64,000 bases of DNA from Rhizobiaceae bacterium (lineage in GTDB: Bacteria > Pseudomonadota > Alphaproteobacteria > Rhizobiales > Rhizobiaceae). The notes under the pieces were generated by a model that did no database searches, was not told the origin of the DNA, and was given only the letters and a program-made list of their open reading frames with translations. The stretch covers positions 1 through 64,000 of the forward strand of contig CAJPFN010000050.1 in NCBI GenBank assembly GCA_905339215.1, read 5' to 3'. Positions within the stretch are counted from its first letter, which is position 1. Every line of letters begins with the position of its first letter. A program made the translations under genes and the position numbers. Below, piece by piece: positions 36,709 to 46,161 of this stretch.

Positions 36709-36943
36709 AGTGGTTAGTTCCTCTCAATCGCTCGGGCCCGGCGTCGGGGCCGTTCGTCCCGCTTGGTGTTGCTCAAATGAGGCAACAGAATGACTGCCGC
36801 GCGCGTGTTACACCGCGCTTCGTTTCAAATCCAGTCTGCGGCGAGCCGATTCCCGGCTCCCGACAGCTTGTTTTGGTCGATTCAGGAACGGTCTGGTAGG
36901 TTCCCTGCGAATCGGAACTTTTCGCGGGAAAGCGGAGCAATCG

Positions 36944-38743
36944 ATGCGATCCCACCCTCTGGCAATCCTCGTTGGGCTGGCCACGCTCGTCTGCGGGTCC
37001 GCGATTGCCGAACCCGGCCATGGCATCGCCATGCACGGCGAACCGGCACTGCCGCCGGATTTCGCTCACTTTCCTTATGTCAACCCCGACGCACCGAAAG
37101 GCGGAAAGGTCGACTATGCCGTACAGGGTTCGTTCGACAGCCTCAATCCACTGATCGTGCAGGGCGACGCCGCGCGCGGTCTGCTCGACCAGGCATTCGG
37201 CAATACGGTGTTCGATACGCTGCTCATGCGCTCGCGCGACGAGGCTTTTACGCTCTATCCCCTGCTTGCCGAGACCGTCGAGACCGATGCGGAGCGCACC
37301 TTCGTCGAGTTCACGCTCGATGCGCGCGCCCGCTTCTCCGACGGGACGCCGGTGACGCCGGAAGACGTGATCTTCACCATGGAGCTCCTTCGCGACAAGG
37401 CGCGGCCGCTCTACCAGCGCTGGATCAAGGCGGTTGCCAGGATGGACAAGGTCGGCGAGCGCGGCGTGCGCTTCACCTTCGGCGAATCGGCCGACCGCGA
37501 GACCCCGCTCCTTCTCGCCCTCCTGCCGATCCTGCCGAAGCACGCGACGGATGCGGCGACCTTCGACAAGTCGTCGCTGAAGCCGCTCGTCGCATCCGGT
37601 CCCTACATCGTCGACAGGGTGCGCCCCGGCGAACTGCTGGTGCTGAAGCGCCGGCCGGACTACTGGGCGAAGGACATCCCCTCCAAGATCGGCTTCGACA
37701 ACTACGACGAGATCCGGATCAACTACATCCGCGACGAAAACACCATGTTCGAGAGCTTCAAGAAGGGCATGGTCGAGGTCTATCCCGAAAGCGATACGGC
37801 GCGCTGGGCGGCCGGCTACGACTTTCCCGCAGTCACCGACGGGCGGGTCGTCAAGGAGGCTTTCCGCAGTCGCCTGCCTTCCGGCATGTTTTCCTTCGTC
37901 ATGAACACGCGCCGGCCTGTCTTTCGCGACCGCGCGGTGCGGGCCGCGCTGGCCGGGCTGTTCGACTTCGAATGGGCGAACCAGAACCTCTTCTCCAACG
38001 CCTACACGCGGACCAAAAGCTTCTTCGACGGCTCGGAACTATCGTCCTACGGCCATCCGGCTAGCGAGGCGGAGCGCGCCCTTCTCGCCCCCTTCCCCGG
38101 CGCGGTCCCGCCTGAAGTGCTCGCGGGAACCTGGGCGCCGCCCCAGTCCGACGGAACAGGGCGCGACCGGGCGTTCCTGAAAAGGGGCTTCGACGCGCTG
38201 AAGGCTGCCGGTTACGTGATGAAGGACGCCGTTCTGCGCGGCCCGGACGGCAGGCCGCTCGCCTTCGAGATCCTGCTCAACGGCAAGTCCGGCGAGGCGT
38301 TGGGCGTCGCCTGGCAGCGCACGCTGGAAAAGCTCGGCATCCAGGTGGCGATCCGCTCGGTCGACAGCGCGCAGTATCTCCAGCGACAGCAGACCTACGA
38401 TTTCGACGTTATCCTGCAGTCCTACACCGCGTCGCTGTCGCCTGGTGGCGAGCAGTTCGGCCGCTGGGGTTCGGCGGCACGGGACGTCGACGGCACGTTC
38501 AACTTCGCCGGCGTCGCCGATCCGGCCGTCGACGCCATGCTCGATGCGCTGGTCAAAGCCCGTAGCCGCGAGGACTTCGTCACGGCGGTGCGCGCCTACG
38601 ACCGGGTTCTCCTCGGCGGGTCGTACGTAGTGCCGCTCTATCACCAGCCCGAACAGTGGATTGCGCGCTGGAGCCACATCCGCCATCCCGACGTGACACC
38701 CCTCTACGGCTACCAGCTGCCGACCTGGTGGCGGGCTGATTGA
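36944..38743 (+). CDS. peptide ABC transporter substrate-binding protein (YejA-like)
   Basis: This 599-aa protein has a signal peptide (about residues 1-22) and the SBP_bac_5 fold. It shows FAHFPYVNPDAPKGGKVDY near the start and TFDSLNPLI-type text, typical of YejA-like peptide binders of the yejABEF importer. The C-terminal PLYHQPEQWIARWSHI block also fits. No permease or ATPase gene lies in the window beside it, so it is an orphan binder. It is followed by the FrnE-like gene after 19 bp, so these two share a transcript. Divergent to the IalB gene. Confidence 0.88.
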   Translation: MRSHPLAILVGLATLVCGSAIAEPGHGIAMHGEPALPPDFAHFPYVNPDAPKGGKVDYAVQGSFDSLNPLIVQGDAARGLLDQAFGNTVFDTLLMRSRDEAFTLYPLLAETVETDAERTFVEFTLDARARFSDGTPVTPEDVIFTMELLRDKARPLYQRWIKAVARMDKVGERGVRFTFGESADRETPLLLALLPILPKHATDAATFDKSSLKPLVASGPYIVDRVRPGELLVLKRRPDYWAKDIPSKIGFDNYDEIRINYIRDENTMFESFKKGMVEVYPESDTARWAAGYDFPAVTDGRVVKEAFRSRLPSGMFSFVMNTRRPVFRDRAVRAALAGLFDFEWANQNLFSNAYTRTKSFFDGSELSSYGHPASEAERALLAPFPGAVPPEVLAGTWAPPQSDGTGRDRAFLKRGFDALKAAGYVMKDAVLRGPDGRPLAFEILLNGKSGEALGVAWQRTLEKLGIQVAIRSVDSAQYLQRQQTYDFDVILQSYTASLSPGGEQFGRWGSAARDVDGTFNFAGVADPAVDAMLDALVKARSREDFVTAVRAYDRVLLGGSYVVPLYHQPEQWIARWSHIRHPDVTPLYGYQLPTWWRAD

Positions 38744-38762
38744 CCTTCAAAGGAACTTCTCG

Positions 38763-39440
38763 ATGAGCGACCGCCAGTCCATCACCGTCGACGTCGTCTC
38801 CGACGTCGTTTGCCCGTGGTGCTATCTCGGCCAGAAACGCCTCGACCGTGCCATCGCGGCGACACCCGAAATCGACGTCACCGTCGATTGGCGGCCATAC
38901 CAGCTCGATCCGACGATCCCGCCGGGCGGCATCGACCGGCAGCAGTACATGCTGGCGAAGTTCGGCGATCCGGCGCGCATCGCCCAGATCCACCAGCGCC
39001 TGGTCGACCTCGGCGCGGCGGAGGGCATCGACTTCGCTTTCGAGGCGATCAGGATTGCGCCCAATACGCTCGACGCCCACCGCCTCATCCGCTGGGCGGG
39101 GACGGCCGGCGACGGTGTCCAGGATCGCGTCGTACGCAGGCTGTTCCGTCTGAACTTCGAGGAAGGCGCGAACATCGGCGACCTGGCGGTTCTGGCGGAC
39201 GCCGCCGCCGAGGCCGGCATGGACGATGCGGTCGTGCGCACGCTGCTGCCCTCGGGCGCCGACGTCGAGGCGGTGAAGACCGAGATCGCGACGGCCTCGA
39301 GGATGGGCATCACCGGTGTGCCATGCTTCCTGCTCGAGGGCCGCTACGCGGTGATGGGCGCGCAGGACGCCGAGGTCATCGCCGACGCCATCCGCCGCGT
39401 CGCCGAGGCGAAGGCCAAGGGGGAGATCGGGACTGAGTGA
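38763..39440 (+). CDS. DsbA-family oxidoreductase, FrnE-like
   Basis: This 225-aa protein lacks a signal peptide, so it is likely cytoplasmic. The redox motif CPWC is Cys17 to Cys20 in SDVVCPWCYLGQ; the thioredoxin fold is interrupted by an all-helical insert. The cis-Pro block TGVPCFLLEG near residue 181 is present. FrnE-like members act as disulfide isomerases and affect stress tolerance in Deinococcus. It directly follows the YejA-like gene. Confidence 0.92.
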   Translation: MSDRQSITVDVVSDVVCPWCYLGQKRLDRAIAATPEIDVTVDWRPYQLDPTIPPGGIDRQQYMLAKFGDPARIAQIHQRLVDLGAAEGIDFAFEAIRIAPNTLDAHRLIRWAGTAGDGVQDRVVRRLFRLNFEEGANIGDLAVLADAAAEAGMDDAVVRTLLPSGADVEAVKTEIATASRMGITGVPCFLLEGRYAVMGAQDAEVIADAIRRVAEAKAKGEIGTE

Positions 39441-39539
39441 GCCGGAGGCCAAATAGAACGACCGATGTCCGTTAGAAATATTTCAAATGCTGATTTTTCA
39501 ATTAATAGTCCGAGGACATAAACTTCGTATTGATGGTGC

Positions 39540-40172
39540 ATGAACTATGCGATCGCAGTGCTTTTCATCGCTGTCGGAATGTTCTGCCTCGGCATGGGTG
39601 TCGAAAGGTATCTTGGAAAGCGCCGCCGACGTGCTTGGGTACGGAACAACAGACTGGAACCAGGTCTTTTCCAGGAAAAGCACGTCGGATCGTTCGCGCC
39701 ATGGAATGAGGGACCCGCTGCAGCGCCAGCCACAGATGCGGCCTCGCAGCTTCGCATCGTGATGAGCGCCCACTTCTCTCCGCAGCCGCTGCTCAACAGG
39801 AGCGAGGCGCGACTATTCCGTGAACTCGACCGTCTGGTTTTGGGGCTGAAGCCTGACTGGCAGGTAATGGCCCAGGTTTCGCTCGGCGAAATCCTGCGGA
39901 GCCCTCAAGCGGCCGCATATGGTTGTATCAATTCAAAGCGGGTCGACCTGCTGATCGTTGATGAGCACTGTCAGCCACGGCATGTCATCGAATATCAAGG
40001 TGGCGGGCACCACCAGGGGACCGCAGCAGCACGCGATGCAGTGAAGAAAGAAGCGCTTCGCCGGGCTGGTATTGGCTACCATGAGATCGTAGGCGGCTCA
40101 TCGACGCCATCTGATCTGAAGCGTCTCGTCGAGAAGCTTGTCAATCCGGCAACCCAAGCGGTCCGTCCCTAG
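39540..40172 (+). CDS. DUF2726 protein, membrane-anchored nuclease-like
   Basis: The product is 210 aa. One transmembrane helix spans residues 3-20. The C-terminal DUF2726 domain shows RVDLLIVDEHCQPRHVIEYQ, then GGHH, then a helix with KKEALRRAG, resembling the D-(x)n-ExK/Q core of PD-(D/E)XK nucleases. That likeness is an inference; activity is not known. The upstream region is AT-rich compared with its neighbours. Its stop and that of mfd share one CTAG (40169-40172), tail to tail, with no space between. Confidence 0.8.
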   Translation: MNYAIAVLFIAVGMFCLGMGVERYLGKRRRRAWVRNNRLEPGLFQEKHVGSFAPWNEGPAAAPATDAASQLRIVMSAHFSPQPLLNRSEARLFRELDRLVLGLKPDWQVMAQVSLGEILRSPQAAAYGCINSKRVDLLIVDEHCQPRHVIEYQGGGHHQGTAAARDAVKKEALRRAGIGYHEIVGGSSTPSDLKRLVEKLVNPATQAVRP

Positions 40173-43100
40173 GATTTCTCCGCCAGCCGCGCCAGCTGCG
40201 TCATGACCACAGCCGACCCCGCCAACCTCTTTTCGGCGTTCGGCCAATCGCGGATGAAGACGACGCTCTGGTCCGGCCGGATCTTGGCGAGCGAGCCCTG
40301 CTCGCCGATGTATCGCACCAGCCCGGCGGGATCGGCGAAAGCCTTGTTGCGGAAGTGGACGACGACGCCCTTCGGCCCGGCGTCCAGCTTCTCGACGTTG
40401 GCGGTGCGGCACAGCGCCTTGATGTAGACGATCTTGAGTAGGTGCTTGACCTCCTCCGGCAGCGGGCCGAAGCGGTCGATGAGTTCGGCGCCGAAGCCGT
40501 CGATCTCCGCCGTCGTCTCGATGTCGCCGAGGCGCCGGTAGAGCGCCAGCCTGAGCTGGAGGTCCGGCACGTAGCTCTCGGGGATCATCACGGCGGTGCC
40601 GATGGTGATCTGCGGCGACCAGCCGGTGTCGGCGGACGATGCCTGCCCGCGGGTCTCGGCGACGGCCTCCTCCAGCATCTGCTGGTAGAGCTCGAAGCCG
40701 ACCTCCTTGATGTGGCCGGACTGTTCCTCGCCGAGCAGGTTGCCGGCGCCGCGGATGTCGAGGTCATGGCTGGCGAGTTGGAAGCCGGCGCCCAGCGTGT
40801 CGAGCGACTGCAAGACCTTCAGCCGGCGGTCCGCCGTCTGCGTCAGCGTGCGGTTGGCCGGTAGCGTGAACAGCGCGTAGGCGCGTACCTTGGCGCGGCC
40901 GACACGCCCGCGCAGCTGGTAGAGCTGGGCGAGGCCGAACATGTCGGCGCGGTGAACGATCAGCGTGTTCGCGGTCGGGATGTCGAGGCCGGATTCGACG
41001 ATCGTCGTCGACAGGAGCACGTCGAACTGGCCGTCGTAGAAGGCGTTCATGATGTCGTCGAGCTCGCCGGCAGGCATCTGGCCGTGGGCCACCGCGACCT
41101 TCAGTTCGGGGACCGATTCCTTCAGGAAATCATGAATTTCGGAGAGATCGCTGATACGCGGCACGACGTAGAACGAATGTCCGCCGCGATAGCGCTCGCG
41201 CAGGAGCGTCTCGCGGATGACGAGAGGATCGAAGGGCGAGATGAAGGTCCTCACCGCCATGCGGTCGACCGGCGGCGTCGTAATCAGCGACAGTTCGCGC
41301 ACGCCGGTTAGCGCCAGTTGCAGCGTGCGCGGGATCGGCGTCGCCGAAAGCGTCAGCACGTGCACGTCCGTCTTCAGCTCCTTCAGGCGCTCCTTGTGCT
41401 TGACGCCAAAGTGCTGCTCTTCGTCGACGATCAGCAGTCCGAGGTTCTTGAACGAGATCGACGCGCCGAGAAGCGCATGCGTGCCGATGACGATGTCGAC
41501 GGTCCCGTCGGCCAGCCCCTTCTTCGTCTCGGCGAGTTCTTTCGCGCCGACCAGGCGCGAAGCCTGGCGCACGCGCACCGGCAGTCCGGAAAAACGCTGC
41601 GAGAAGGTCTTGTAATGCTGCCTTGCAAGCAGCGTCGTCGGCACCACGACGGCAACCTGGAACCCTTCCATGGCGGCGAGGAAGGCCGCGCGCAGCGCGA
41701 CCTCGGTCTTGCCGAAGCCGACGTCGCCGCAGATCAGCCGGTCCATCGGCTTGCCGGCGGCGAGGTCGTCCATGACGGCCTCGATCGCCGTCTGCTGGTC
41801 GTCGGTCTCGTCGTAGGGGAAACGGGCGGCGAACTCTCCGTAGAGCCCTTCCGGCGGGTGGATTGCCGGAGCGTCGTGCATCTGCCGTTCTGCGGCGAGC
41901 CGGATAAGGGCTCCCGCCATCTCGAGGAGGCGGCGCTTCAGCCTGGCCTTGCGCGACTGCCAGGCGCCACCGCCGAGCTTGTCGAGCGTCGCCTCGGCGG
42001 TGTCCGAGCCATAGCGCGACAGGAGCTCGATGTTCTCGACCGGCAGAAACAGTCGGTCGTCGCCGGCATAGTGGATCTCCAGGCAGTCGTGCGGGGCGCC
42101 CGCCGCCTCGATCGTCCTTAGCCCGACGAAGCGGCCAATGCCGTGGTCGGCGTGGACGACGATGTCGCCGGCCGATAGCGCCGCCACCTCGGCGATGAAG
42201 TCGGAGCCGCGCTTGCGCTTCTTCGACCGACGCACCAGCCGGTCGCCGAGGATGTCCTGCTCGGCGACGAAGGCGAGAGCGTCCGTCTCGAAGCCGGTCT
42301 CGAGCGGCAGCACCGCGAGTCCCGCCTCCCCCGCAGCGAGTGCCTCGACGTCGGCAAGCGAGGCGACTCGCTTCAGATTTCCGAGATGGTGTTCTGCGAG
42401 AATCTGCGTCAGGCGATCGAGCGAACCCTCCGTCCAGCCCGCCACAACCACGCGGCGGCCGGCGGCGCGAAGGGAGCCGACATGCGCGACCGCGGCATCG
42501 AAGACATTGGCGCCGGGGTCGGCGCGTTCCTGCTCGAACCTCTTTCCCGCTCGCGCGCCGGCATGCAGGATGCGGACGGTCGTCGTCTCCGGCGCGGCGA
42601 ACGGCGTCAGTTCGACCGAGATCCGGCCGGCGACAGCGGTCGCGACCTCGTCGGGGCTGAGCGCCAGCGACGCCGGCGGGACTGGCTTGTAGGGTACGGC
42701 GTCCTTCAGTGCGCCGTCCGCCTGTCTTCGGCGCGCATCGTAGTGGTCGAGGATCAGCGCATGCCGCTCGCTGATCGCCTCGCGGGCGAGATGGTCGAAG
42801 ACGACCGGCGCGTCCGGCAGGTACTCGAATACCGTCGACAGCCTTTCGTAGAAGAACGGCAGCCAGTGCTCCATGCCGGCGAAGCGGCGGCCCTCGCTGA
42901 TCGCCGCATAGAGCGCATCGTCGCGCGCGGGCGCGCCGAACGCCTCGATGTAGTTGCGTCGAAACCGGCTGATCGTCTCCGGCGACAGCGCCACCTCGCT
43001 CATTGCCTGCAATTCGACGACGGTGCGCTGCCCGGTCGTGCGCTGCGTGGCGACGTCGAAGGCGCGGATCGATTCCAGCGTATCGCCGAAGAAGTCGAGG

Positions 43101-43666
43101 CGCACCGCCTCGGCAGCGCCGGGCGCATAGAGGTCGAGGATGCCGCCGCGCACCGCGAACTCGCCGACGTCGCGCACGGTCGGCACGCGCTCGAAGCCGG
43201 ACGTCTCCAGCCGCGAGATCAGCGCCTTCATGTCGACCTGGTTACCGGGCCGCGCCCTGAATCCCTGCGCCTCGATAATCCCGGCTGGGGGAACGCGCTG
43301 TAGCACGGCGTTGGCGGAGGTGAGGATCACCGCCCGGTGCGGCTTCTTCGCCAGCGCGGCGATGCCTGACAGCCCGTCGAGGCGCCGCGCGGCCGCGTCG
43401 CTGCCCGGCGACACGCGGTCGTAGGGCAGGCAGTCCCAGGCCGGCAGTTCCAGCACCGGCAATCCGGGCGCGGCGAAGGCGAGCGCATCGGCGATGGCCG
43501 GTAGGCGCTGGCCGTCGCGAGCGACGAAGACGAGCGGCGCGTCGGCAGCGATCTCGGTGGACAGTGCGGCAAGCGCGAATGCCTCATACCCGTCAGCGAC
43601 GCCGTCGACGATCGCCGGTCCGGCGCGGTCCGGTCGCAGGCCTATCTTCGGCAGAAGCTTCGACAT
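40169..43666 (-). CDS. mfd: transcription-repair coupling factor Mfd
   Basis: This 1165-aa enzyme clears stalled RNA polymerase from DNA damage and recruits UvrA. The N-terminal UvrB-like domain leads, then the RNA-polymerase-interacting domain (DIVVHADHGIGRFVGL), then the SF2 translocase with Walker A GDVGFGKTEVAL and DEEQH box, and the C-terminal TRCF domain. Full length (E. coli Mfd has 1148 aa). ATG 43666 is one base from the sdhE stop (43668), so the pair is tightly linked. It is a conserved neighbour of sdhE and recG in alphaproteobacteria. Confidence 0.97.
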   Translation of the reverse strand: MSKLLPKIGLRPDRAGPAIVDGVADGYEAFALAALSTEIAADAPLVFVARDGQRLPAIADALAFAAPGLPVLELPAWDCLPYDRVSPGSDAAARRLDGLSGIAALAKKPHRAVILTSANAVLQRVPPAGIIEAQGFRARPGNQVDMKALISRLETSGFERVPTVRDVGEFAVRGGILDLYAPGAAEAVRLDFFGDTLESIRAFDVATQRTTGQRTVVELQAMSEVALSPETISRFRRNYIEAFGAPARDDALYAAISEGRRFAGMEHWLPFFYERLSTVFEYLPDAPVVFDHLAREAISERHALILDHYDARRRQADGALKDAVPYKPVPPASLALSPDEVATAVAGRISVELTPFAAPETTTVRILHAGARAGKRFEQERADPGANVFDAAVAHVGSLRAAGRRVVVAGWTEGSLDRLTQILAEHHLGNLKRVASLADVEALAAGEAGLAVLPLETGFETDALAFVAEQDILGDRLVRRSKKRKRGSDFIAEVAALSAGDIVVHADHGIGRFVGLRTIEAAGAPHDCLEIHYAGDDRLFLPVENIELLSRYGSDTAEATLDKLGGGAWQSRKARLKRRLLEMAGALIRLAAERQMHDAPAIHPPEGLYGEFAARFPYDETDDQQTAIEAVMDDLAAGKPMDRLICGDVGFGKTEVALRAAFLAAMEGFQVAVVVPTTLLARQHYKTFSQRFSGLPVRVRQASRLVGAKELAETKKGLADGTVDIVIGTHALLGASISFKNLGLLIVDEEQHFGVKHKERLKELKTDVHVLTLSATPIPRTLQLALTGVRELSLITTPPVDRMAVRTFISPFDPLVIRETLLRERYRGGHSFYVVPRISDLSEIHDFLKESVPELKVAVAHGQMPAGELDDIMNAFYDGQFDVLLSTTIVESGLDIPTANTLIVHRADMFGLAQLYQLRGRVGRAKVRAYALFTLPANRTLTQTADRRLKVLQSLDTLGAGFQLASHDLDIRGAGNLLGEEQSGHIKEVGFELYQQMLEEAVAETRGQASSADTGWSPQITIGTAVMIPESYVPDLQLRLALYRRLGDIETTAEIDGFGAELIDRFGPLPEEVKHLLKIVYIKALCRTANVEKLDAGPKGVVVHFRNKAFADPAGLVRYIGEQGSLAKIRPDQSVVFIRDWPNAEKRLAGSAVVMTQLARLAEKS

Positions 43667-43667
43667 C

Positions 43668-43946
43668 TCAGAACGTCACGGAACGGCGGAAAGCCATGAT
43701 CCGGCCGATCATGGCGTCGTCAGGCGCCGGTTGTTCGCCGGTCAGCCAGGGCAGCAGGACCGTGTCGGCGACGTCGAGGAGGCGCTCGTAGTCGTCGAGT
43801 TCCGCGTCGGTGAGCGCGGTGATCTCGGCATCGGCGAACGAGCCGAGGATCAGGTCCATTTCGCGCATGCCGCGGTGCCAGGAGCGGAACAGGAGCTTGC
43901 GCCGCCGCGTATCCAGTCCCTCGCTCGATCGTGTGGTTCCGGTCAT
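43668..43946 (-). CDS. sdhE: succinate dehydrogenase assembly factor SdhE
   Basis: This 92-aa protein inserts FAD into succinate dehydrogenase. The diagnostic RGxxE motif is Arg25-Gly26 to Glu29 (HRGMREMD), which contacts the flavoprotein. Length and the helical layout fit the family (DUF339). It ends 2 bp before mfd and diverges from recG. Confidence 0.93.
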   Translation of the reverse strand: MTGTTRSSEGLDTRRRKLLFRSWHRGMREMDLILGSFADAEITALTDAELDDYERLLDVADTVLLPWLTGEQPAPDDAMIGRIMAFRRSVTF

Positions 43947-44052
43947 TCTCGATCCCCGCCGCCGGCGGCGTATGGTGCAGTGCGGCGCATATAGCGTGGA
44001 CAGCGGCCGGTGTCAGCCTTGTGCGCGCGCGAAGTTCTCCTACCATCGCGGA

Positions 44053-46161
44053 ATGCGCCCGGCCTCGCTCGATCCGCTGTTCGTTCCGCTCACCTCGCTC
44101 GACGGGGTCGGGCCGAAGGTGGCGTCCCTGATCGAAAAGATCGTGCCCGCCGACCTCGGCGAGCGCCACGCACGCGCGGGCGATCTCCTGTTCCTGCTCC
44201 CGCATTCGATCATCGACCGCCGAAACCGGCCGGGGATCGCCTTCGCCGCGGAAGGCGCCATCGTCACGCTGGACGTCCGCATCGATCGCCACCAGCCGCC
44301 GCCGCGCGGAAACAGGTCGGTTCCCTATCGCGTCTTCGCCCACGACGACACCGGCGAGATCGCGCTGACCTTCTTCCACGCCCACGCAACCTGGCTCCAG
44401 AACCAGATGCCAGAGGGCGCGCAGGTGGTCGTCAGCGGCCGCATGGAATGGTTCAACGGCCGCCCGACCATGGTCCATCCCGACCACATCGCCGGCATCG
44501 AGGCCGCCGCTTCGCTGCCGCTGGTCGAACCGGTCTATCCGCTCACCGCCGGCCTGTCGGCGAAGGTCTTGCGCCGCGCCATCGCCCAGGCGATGGCGAG
44601 GATGCCCACCTTGACCGAATGGCTCGATCCGGACGTTTCCCGCCGGTACAGCTTCCCTGCCTTCGCCGAGGCGCTGTCGCGCCTGCACAATCCTGCCGAT
44701 CCGCTCGACGTTTCGCCCGACGCCGCTGCATGGCGCCGGCTCGCTTTTGACGAACTGCTCGCCGGCCAGCTTTCGCTGGCGCTGGTGCGCAGCCGGGTGC
44801 GCCGCATCGCCGGCCGCGCGCTCGCCGGCGACGGCCGCGTCGCGGCGGCGATCCGGGCGGCGCTGCCCTATTCGCTGACCAACGCGCAGGAGACGGCGCT
44901 GCGAGAGATCGAGGCCGATCTCGGGCGGCCGGAACGCATGCTGCGCCTCCTCCAGGGCGACGTCGGCTCGGGCAAGACGATTGTTGCGCTGCTCGCCATG
45001 GCGCGGGCCGCCGAAGCGGGCGGCCAGGCCGCGCTGATGGCGCCGACCGAAATCCTCGCCCGCCAGCACCTCGCGACCATCGCGCCGCTCGCGGCGGGGG
45101 CCGGCCTGCGTACTGCGATCCTCACCGGCCGAGAAAAGGGCCGCGAGCGCGCCGAAATCCTCGCCGACCTCGCCGACGGTTCGATCGACATCGTCATCGG
45201 CACGCACGCGCTTTTCCAGGAACCGGTGAACTACCGCGACCTCGCGCTAGCGATCGTCGACGAGCAGCACCGCTTCGGCGTGCACCAGCGGCTGGCTATC
45301 ACGGCGAAGGGCGACGCACCGCATATGCTGGTCATGACGGCGACGCCGATCCCGCGCACGCTGGTGCTGACCGCCTTCGGCGACATGGACGTCTCCCGTC
45401 TCACCGAGAAGCCGGCCGGCCGCCGGCCCATCCGTACGGTAACCTTGCCCCATGAGCGACTGGACGAGCTCATCGGGCGCGTTCGCGACGCCGTCGGCGA
45501 AGGCCAGAAGGTCTACTGGATCTGCCCGCTCGTCGAGGAATCCGAGGAAACCGACCTGACCGCCGCCGAAGAGCGGCATGCGTCGCTGAAATCCGTGTTC
45601 GGAAGCTCGGTTGGCCTCGTTCATGGCCGCATGAAAGGTCCGGATAAGGACGAGGCGATGCGCCGCTTCAAGGACGGTGACACGCAGATCCTTGTTGCCA
45701 CCACCGTCATCGAAGTCGGCGTCGATGTCCCCGACGCCACGATCATCGTCATCGAACACGCCGAGCGCTTCGGCTTGGCGCAGCTTCACCAATTGCGCGG
45801 TCGCGTCGGCCGCGGCGACCGGCCGTCCACTTGCGTTCTGCTCTACAAGGGTCCGCTCGGCGAGACGGCGAAGCGCCGTCTTTCAGTAATGCGCGAGACC
45901 GAGGACGGCTTCGTCATCTCCGAGGAAGACCTGAGGCTGCGCGGCGAGGGCGAGCTGCTCGGCACCAGGCAGTCGGGTACGCCGGGTTTTCAGGTGGCGC
46001 GCATTGAGCACCATGGCGACCTGCTGGAGACCGCGCGCGACGACGCCCGGCTTCTACTGGCGCGGGATCCGGACCTCGTCTCGCCGCGTGGTGCGGCCGT
46101 TCGTGTGCTGCTCTATCTCTTCGGCAGGGACGAGGCGGTGCGGCTCCTGCGCGCCGGCTGA
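44053..46161 (+). CDS. recG: ATP-dependent DNA helicase RecG
   Basis: This 702-aa helicase remodels stalled forks and D-loops. The N-terminal wedge/OB domain (VTLDVRIDRHQPPPRG) leads. The helicase core has Walker A GDVGSGKT, DEQH (Walker B), then TATPIPRTL, and the C-terminal QLRGRVGRGDR block. ATG 44053 gives the usual length; the longer ORF from 43810 runs antisense to sdhE. The end overlaps the converging DUF502 gene by 49 bp. Confidence 0.97.
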   Translation: MRPASLDPLFVPLTSLDGVGPKVASLIEKIVPADLGERHARAGDLLFLLPHSIIDRRNRPGIAFAAEGAIVTLDVRIDRHQPPPRGNRSVPYRVFAHDDTGEIALTFFHAHATWLQNQMPEGAQVVVSGRMEWFNGRPTMVHPDHIAGIEAAASLPLVEPVYPLTAGLSAKVLRRAIAQAMARMPTLTEWLDPDVSRRYSFPAFAEALSRLHNPADPLDVSPDAAAWRRLAFDELLAGQLSLALVRSRVRRIAGRALAGDGRVAAAIRAALPYSLTNAQETALREIEADLGRPERMLRLLQGDVGSGKTIVALLAMARAAEAGGQAALMAPTEILARQHLATIAPLAAGAGLRTAILTGREKGRERAEILADLADGSIDIVIGTHALFQEPVNYRDLALAIVDEQHRFGVHQRLAITAKGDAPHMLVMTATPIPRTLVLTAFGDMDVSRLTEKPAGRRPIRTVTLPHERLDELIGRVRDAVGEGQKVYWICPLVEESEETDLTAAEERHASLKSVFGSSVGLVHGRMKGPDKDEAMRRFKDGDTQILVATTVIEVGVDVPDATIIVIEHAERFGLAQLHQLRGRVGRGDRPSTCVLLYKGPLGETAKRRLSVMRETEDGFVISEEDLRLRGEGELLGTRQSGTPGFQVARIEHHGDLLETARDDARLLLARDPDLVSPRGAAVRVLLYLFGRDEAVRLLRAG

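Noticed and set aside
39471-39487. Second ICE-like site ahead of the DUF2726 gene
   Set aside because: GTTAGAA-ATA-TTTCAAA matches only 11 of 14 arm positions, too weak against the site at 19871.
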